Origin: Thermoplasmatales archaeon ex4484_6
Lineage (GTDB): Archaea > Thermoplasmatota > Penumbrarchaeia > Penumbrarchaeales > Penumbrarchaeaceae
Direction of reading: 5' to 3'
NCBI GenBank assembly: GCA_002254385.1
Contig: NJDO01000132.1
Span: 1 to 9,125, forward strand
Length of the DNA stretch: 9,125 nt
A model generated the notes under the pieces. It was given only the letters and a program-made list of their open reading frames with translations, was not told where the DNA came from and ran no database searches. Shown here piece by piece: positions 7,301-9,125 of the stretch (the stretch's first letter is position 1; the number at the start of each line of letters is the position of its first letter). The position numbers were made by a program, and so were the translations under genes.

Positions 7301-8650
7301 TACATTCACCCAGTCCGATGTTATCTGGATCTGCCCGGAGATGATGGTTGTGGATGTGGAGTTTCCGGTAAGGTTCAGGATCTTGTTCACAACCACATAC
7401 TCGTTGTAGGTGCCTTCGGAGATCCATATGTGATCCCCTGATGTGGCACTGTCCACTGCGTCCTGGATCGTTTTATGCCACGTGTTCCGGTCCAGGTTGT
7501 ATACGTTCGCTGCAACACCGATATGATCCTCCATATAGTATTCGGGACTGTTGCCGTTCGTCCCGTTCCTTCCGTTTCCGGAGTCATCGTATATGGCCGA
7601 GGATGTGATATTGGTGGCGAAAAAGAGGTCGGGATCGCTCAGGTTCACCGTACCATCGTAGTCTGCGATATCGCTCACGGAGAGATTTCTCTGGAACCAC
7701 GCCTGATTGGCGATAACGATATCGGCTTCGGAGTATAGATCACCGTGACTTGTTCCCGAGACCTCCTGCCCCCCGAAAAAGAGAGGATTTGTATTGGTCC
7801 TGTCATCCATTGCCGTGATCCCGGTGTTCTGGTCCACCAGAAGACCGTTTACATAGAGATTCAAGGTCGTTGTTGTGAAATTGTACTGCAGGCATATCGT
7901 GTACCAGGTGTCATCCAGTATCTCGAGACCGCGGTCCCCTTTGTCCATCTGAACACTTCTCCATCCACCGGATCGGACCCAGACATACACCTGACGGTTA
8001 TCGACATCGTTTCTCAGCTGGATGGCTATGTCCCCGGTTCTATCACCCCATGCATGCCCCCTGAAGAAATGCCACCCCATCGTTGTTGCACCGGAAGGCA
8101 GCTTCACCTTCTCCTCGATGGTCCAGTTGGTATTGTATGTGAAACCCTGAAAGGCGCCGAAATCCACGTAATCCTCATCCGAGGCCGAAAACTCGCATAC
8201 ATATGCCGCATTATCGTGGATGGTTATCGTATCGGTTCCCCGACCGTAACCGCTGGCTTCTGCCGTGATTGTTACGGTCTGATCCCCATCCACGTCCAGA
8301 TCGTCCACGATGCTCAGATTGAAATCGACGGATGTCCGACCGGCAGCAATGATCACATTTGTCGGAACGACGACCTCCGTGAGATCGCTTGAACTTAGAT
8401 CGACAACAAGATCCGTTGTCAGGGAGGACCCTATGCTCACATTTGCCGGGATGACATCATCGCCTTCCGCCGCGGCGGTCGGGACAATGGTCACCGTCAG
8501 ATTCTCCGTTCCCCTGGTCGGCATCGATGTCCCATCCACGTTCCCCAGAACCTCGATATTTTCCGGGAATGGTGATGGTATGATCGTCAACAATAGAGCG
8601 ATCAATGTTGCTGTCCAGATACGACCTCTTAACCTTAGAATCCTCTGCAT
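4370..8650 (-). CDS. Giant modular surface protein: Calx-beta, LamG, NosD-like beta-helix, coiled-coil stalk, C-terminal anchor
   Basis: From the ATG at 8650 the product has 1426 residues. A signal peptide is at 1-31 (Arg-rich start, then TLIALLLTII). Residues 48-148 look Calx-beta-like (IVDDLDVDGDQTVTITA). Residues 149-345 resemble LamG/concanavalin A (DTWYTICLQYN, LNLYVNGLLVDQ). Residues 393-800 are a right-handed parallel beta-helix: KTIQDAVDSATSGD opens it, and 15 coils of 22-24 residues start at 461. Its end has the NosD-type pattern GGNYWSDYTGTD and GSDGMGDAPF (820-850). Ig-like segments span about 870-1068. A coiled coil spans 1071-1375 with 13 N-glycosylation sequons, then a membrane helix at 1381-1405 and a 21-residue tail. 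I infer a head-on-stalk protein facing outward, perhaps binding or modifying glycans; no catalytic residues could be identified. A GTG at 8674 would add eight residues. The ATG is preferred because GGGGGCGA precedes it at good spacing and it puts the Arg-rich segment at the N-terminus. Confidence 0.9.
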   Translation of the reverse strand: MQRILRLRGRIWTATLIALLLTIIPSPFPENIEVLGNVDGTSMPTRGTENLTVTIVPTAAAEGDDVIPANVSIGSSLTTDLVVDLSSSDLTEVVVPTNVIIAAGRTSVDFNLSIVDDLDVDGDQTVTITAEASGYGRGTDTITIHDNAAYVCEFSASDEDYVDFGAFQGFTYNTNWTIEEKVKLPSGATTMGWHFFRGHAWGDRTGDIAIQLRNDVDNRQVYVWVRSGGWRSVQMDKGDRGLEILDDTWYTICLQYNFTTTTLNLYVNGLLVDQNTGITAMDDRTNTNPLFFGGQEVSGTSHGDLYSEADIVIANQAWFQRNLSVSDIADYDGTVNLSDPDLFFATNITSSAIYDDSGNGRNGTNGNSPEYYMEDHIGVAANVYNLDRNTWHKTIQDAVDSATSGDHIWISEGTYNEYVVVNKILNLTGNSTSTTIISGQIQITSDWVNVSNIQIVGGGNGIYISGHDNCRIENIYSHSNHRGILIFSGSENLIIDSDLSNNSYTGVGLYSYSDNNIIRRCTINDNGNFGVDIYSRSESNIVDRSEVRRTTGTGIFTNVDTDGTVVTNCTVESSSWGISINRCSFNIVRDNTVFNCSYGVEVSNSGRNKFESNNVSECYTGIHISNSNNDTISGNDLKTGNEGIRLDTGNDALIEGNIIDSYNFGGITNYYSLRVKILNNSISSSFTGLLESDTWHTNVSENTFRSCSCSVDALRTDGISFISNDFLDAGWYHLFLRQGSDSVVEDNEILNGSSGIYVRSNPNSIIRSNTFLENSGSAITFETSGDNALIHNNSFLFNGNGGPQVSPNTGNSWNLPYPGGGNYWSDYTGTDRFSGPDQDIYGSDGMGDAPFDLGSGAKDMYPLMAPSGTDVGDILITSQENGDVVSGKILIEAVSTAPDTARVDFLVNGNISFTDYSEPYQFILDTTDFEEDSYIRVTASALRRFGPDINDTVRLLVNNRIDSGDFISVETAENSYSPDQTVTAMIDTNINTPPFDTVALRINCNSPSGPIYFISNSTYPESVQWVLTFPLPSDVEEGGHLLNVTAFGYMKGELLWWARDTYNFTVSGSSLHGKLEDINTTLSSISSWSADLDYQNMTIREILDRVKHLQNDVDHLNVSAGLLLDEIIVRLGRTESNLTSRIEGMNSSLQSAITVGLSAVFSRLDDVDSMLSDIDTGIAELNSGLEDLGENLSMRLERLEREMYENISALREYIELRSDQMTLYLEVVNASLHYHLAEIQNDTESFRTEVVGELSDIRSYLEGMNRTGTSDRIEILRAQEASDRLIEDLNNVTISEIRSRISDLRDDLVSLNGSEAQRHASTLSSLLEELEIVNGTISDHLSQIVLSLEALQKLEEIMNDLEVMDKNLDTTKSDLSGNDNGIVVLLAISLVILVAILILLILMMVEIDLSIAGRIPSLPLVGNEHR

Positions 8651-8701
8651 TTCTTCGCCCCCAAAACTCTTCACGCTTCAGGGGAATCTCGATGACGACA
8701 A

Positions 8702-8713
8702 CATAAAATTTTT
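8702..8713 (-). promoter_or_regulatory. TATA element for the giant surface-protein gene
   Basis: On the minus strand this reads AAAAATTTTATG. Transcription would begin near 8680, giving a leader of about 30 bases before the ATG at 8650 that includes the GGGGGCGA ribosome-binding site. A second weak match, CTTTTAAG (8725-8732), could act instead or as well. The spacing argument also supports the ATG at 8650 over the GTG at 8674, which would leave almost no leader. Confidence 0.5.
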
Positions 8714-8732
8714 GATGATAATGTCTTAAAAG

Positions 8733-8776
8733 AAAAAAAACTTCATGAGCATCAACCCCATGCTGATCGATGCTCA
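8733..8776 (-). terminator. Minus-strand hairpin with T8 tract
   Basis: TGAGCATC (8746-8753) is perfectly complementary to GATGCTCA (8769-8776) over a 15-base loop. Reading the minus strand, the stem is followed by TGAAG and then eight T (complement of the A-run at 8733-8740), the layout of an intrinsic terminator. It ends just upstream of the promoter of the giant surface-protein gene. It could stop minus-strand transcripts entering from the lipoprotein side. There is no annotated minus-strand gene for it to end. Confidence 0.45.
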
Positions 8777-8790
8777 CAACAACAAAAGAG

Positions 8791-8821
8791 TGAAGATTCG
8801 GTGTATTTCACCGAATCTTCA
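8791..8821. repeat. Perfect 13-bp inverted repeat (hairpin or operator)
   Basis: TGAAGATTCGGTG (8791-8803) and CACCGAATCTTCA (8809-8821) pair without mismatch around a TATTT loop. This is the strongest symmetrical element in the spacer. On the minus strand it is followed by CTCTTTTGTTG, which is T-rich, so it could be a terminator for a minus transcript. On the plus strand no T-tract follows. It could equally be a site for a dimeric regulator of the two divergent genes, lying about 80 bases from the nearer TATA element. Confidence 0.6.
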
Positions 8822-8835
8822 TACAATGAAAGATC

Positions 8836-8855
8836 AAAAAAAACCCTGAAAAGGG
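8836..8855 (-). terminator. Minus-strand small hairpin with T8 tract
   Basis: On the minus strand CCCT, a TTTC loop and AGGG (complement of 8844-8855) are followed at once by eight T (8836-8843). The stem has only four base pairs. Flanking AGATC (8831-8835) and GATCT (8855-8859) can pair as an outer stem. It is weak alone, but its direction matches the two other hairpin/T-tract units to its left. Confidence 0.35.
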
Positions 8856-8942
8856 ATCTCACTGACCCGATAATTGTCCGATGTCACGGAAGGTAGGATG
8901 ATCTCCATGTCAAACTTCCGAAAATGGATACTTTGATGAAAA

Positions 8943-8953
8943 TATGTATATTT
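8943..8953 (+). promoter_or_regulatory. TATA element for the lipoprotein gene
   Basis: TATGTATATTT lies about 39 bases before the ATG at 8988. Transcription would start near 8975, leaving a short leader of about 13 bases that holds the Shine-Dalgarno GGAGG (8977-8981), six bases from the ATG. The element is close to symmetrical, so some minus-strand initiation here is conceivable. Confidence 0.55.
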
Positions 8954-8987
8954 GACCGGGGTCCGTATTTTCATTCGGAGGGTCATA

Positions 8988-9125
8988 ATGGATTCGAGGA
9001 TACTGACGATCTCAATCATCCTGATGATGTCCCTGATGATTGCGGGGTGCACGGAGGACAAGGATGAGGGGGATGAGGAGGAAAACGAGAAGATAGGGTA
9101 CCCGACCGATACCCGATACTCGAAG
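8988..9125 (+). CDS. N-terminus of a predicted lipoprotein, 3' end outside window
   Basis: The ATG at 8988 follows GGAGGG by a good distance and opens a frame of 46 codons that runs off the window. Residues 1-20 are a signal peptide with Arg at position 4 and a Met/Ile/Leu-rich core (ILTISIILMMSLMIAG). IAGC at 18-21 is a lipobox, so Cys21 is probably lipid-modified and holds the protein on the outer face of the membrane. An acidic linker rich in Asp and Glu (23-34) follows, then YPTDTRYSK. Such linkers often precede a folded domain, for instance a solute-binding or other surface domain, but none of it is visible here. The family cannot be named. Confidence 0.8.
   Translation, partial: MDSRILTISIILMMSLMIAGCTEDKDEGDEEENEKIGYPTDTRYSK

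Larger units (their letters stand above)
8651..8987. other. Divergent spacer between the giant surface protein and the lipoprotein gene
   Basis: This 337-base spacer is much richer in A/T than the genes and holds no convincing coding region. It contains a TATA element for each flanking gene near its two ends. Between them are three hairpins, each followed on the minus strand by a T-rich run (8733-8776, about 8780-8821 and 8836-8855). A further inverted repeat, CGGAAG (8887-8892) with CTTCCG (8915-8920), encloses a 22-base loop. The inner part lies upstream of both predicted start sites, so neither gene's mRNA should include it. Confidence 0.6.

Noticed and set aside
7745..8392. Plus-strand open frame of 215 codons
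   Set aside because: It is a shadow of the LamG and Calx-beta region of the giant minus-strand gene. It has no ribosome-binding site and no recognisable domain.
8834..9061. Minus-strand open frame of 75 codons across the lipoprotein start
   Set aside because: It overlaps the lipoprotein's promoter, ribosome-binding site and signal peptide. The plus-strand reading has clear signals and this one has none.
1..9125. Search for CRISPR arrays, insertion sequences, att sites and toxin-antitoxin or other defence genes
   Set aside because: No spaced direct repeats, transposase motifs, terminal repeats or recognisable defence domains were seen. The only repeats are those inside protein-coding beta-helix and Ala-rich segments and the short hairpins listed.

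Overview
The window comes from an archaeon. Its core is an archaeal-type stalk operon: uL11, uL1, the P0-like uL10 with the archaeal/eukaryotic insert and an acidic tail, and the alanine-rich P1-type L12. Promoters have archaeal TATA elements, one gene looks leaderless, and genes in mRNA leaders carry GGAGG-type Shine-Dalgarno sites. The shared MAGLGALFG ends of L10 and L12 and the large NosD-like and CARDB surface proteins suggest Thermoplasmatota. That placement is an inference from style, not from a search.

Layout, left to right. Positions 1-1422 (minus) hold the first 474 codons of an exported CARDB surface protein whose 3' end lies outside the window. Positions 1423-1678 are a divergent spacer with one TATA element facing each way and a GC-rich block of overlapping inverted repeats between them. 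Positions 1679-4295 (plus) are rpl11-rpl1-rpl10-rpl12, followed by a strong 9-bp hairpin plus T-tract terminator. Positions 4370-8650 (minus) are one very large gene converging on the operon. Its 1426-residue product has a signal peptide, a Calx-beta-like domain, a LamG-like domain, a 15-coil parallel beta-helix with a NosD-type end, Ig-like segments, a roughly 300-residue coiled coil dotted with N-glycosylation sequons, and a C-terminal membrane anchor. Positions 8651-8987 are a divergent spacer with three hairpin/T-tract units that all read on the minus strand. From 8988 (plus) there is the start of a lipoprotein gene, cut by the window edge.

The ribosomal genes make the GTPase-associated centre: L11 at the stalk base, L10 and L12 forming the stalk that recruits translation factors, and L1 forming the opposite stalk. 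A hairpin in the rpl11-rpl1 gap has the two-helix, 2x6 internal-loop shape of archaeal L1 mRNA operators and ends in the rpl1 Shine-Dalgarno, so it is a candidate autoregulatory site. The three flanking genes all encode proteins expected on the outer face of the membrane and have no evident link to translation.

I see no CRISPR array, mobile element, rRNA or tRNA, and no obvious defence system. The least ordinary items are the modular stalked surface protein, the minus-facing hairpin series beside its promoter, and the candidate L1 operator.
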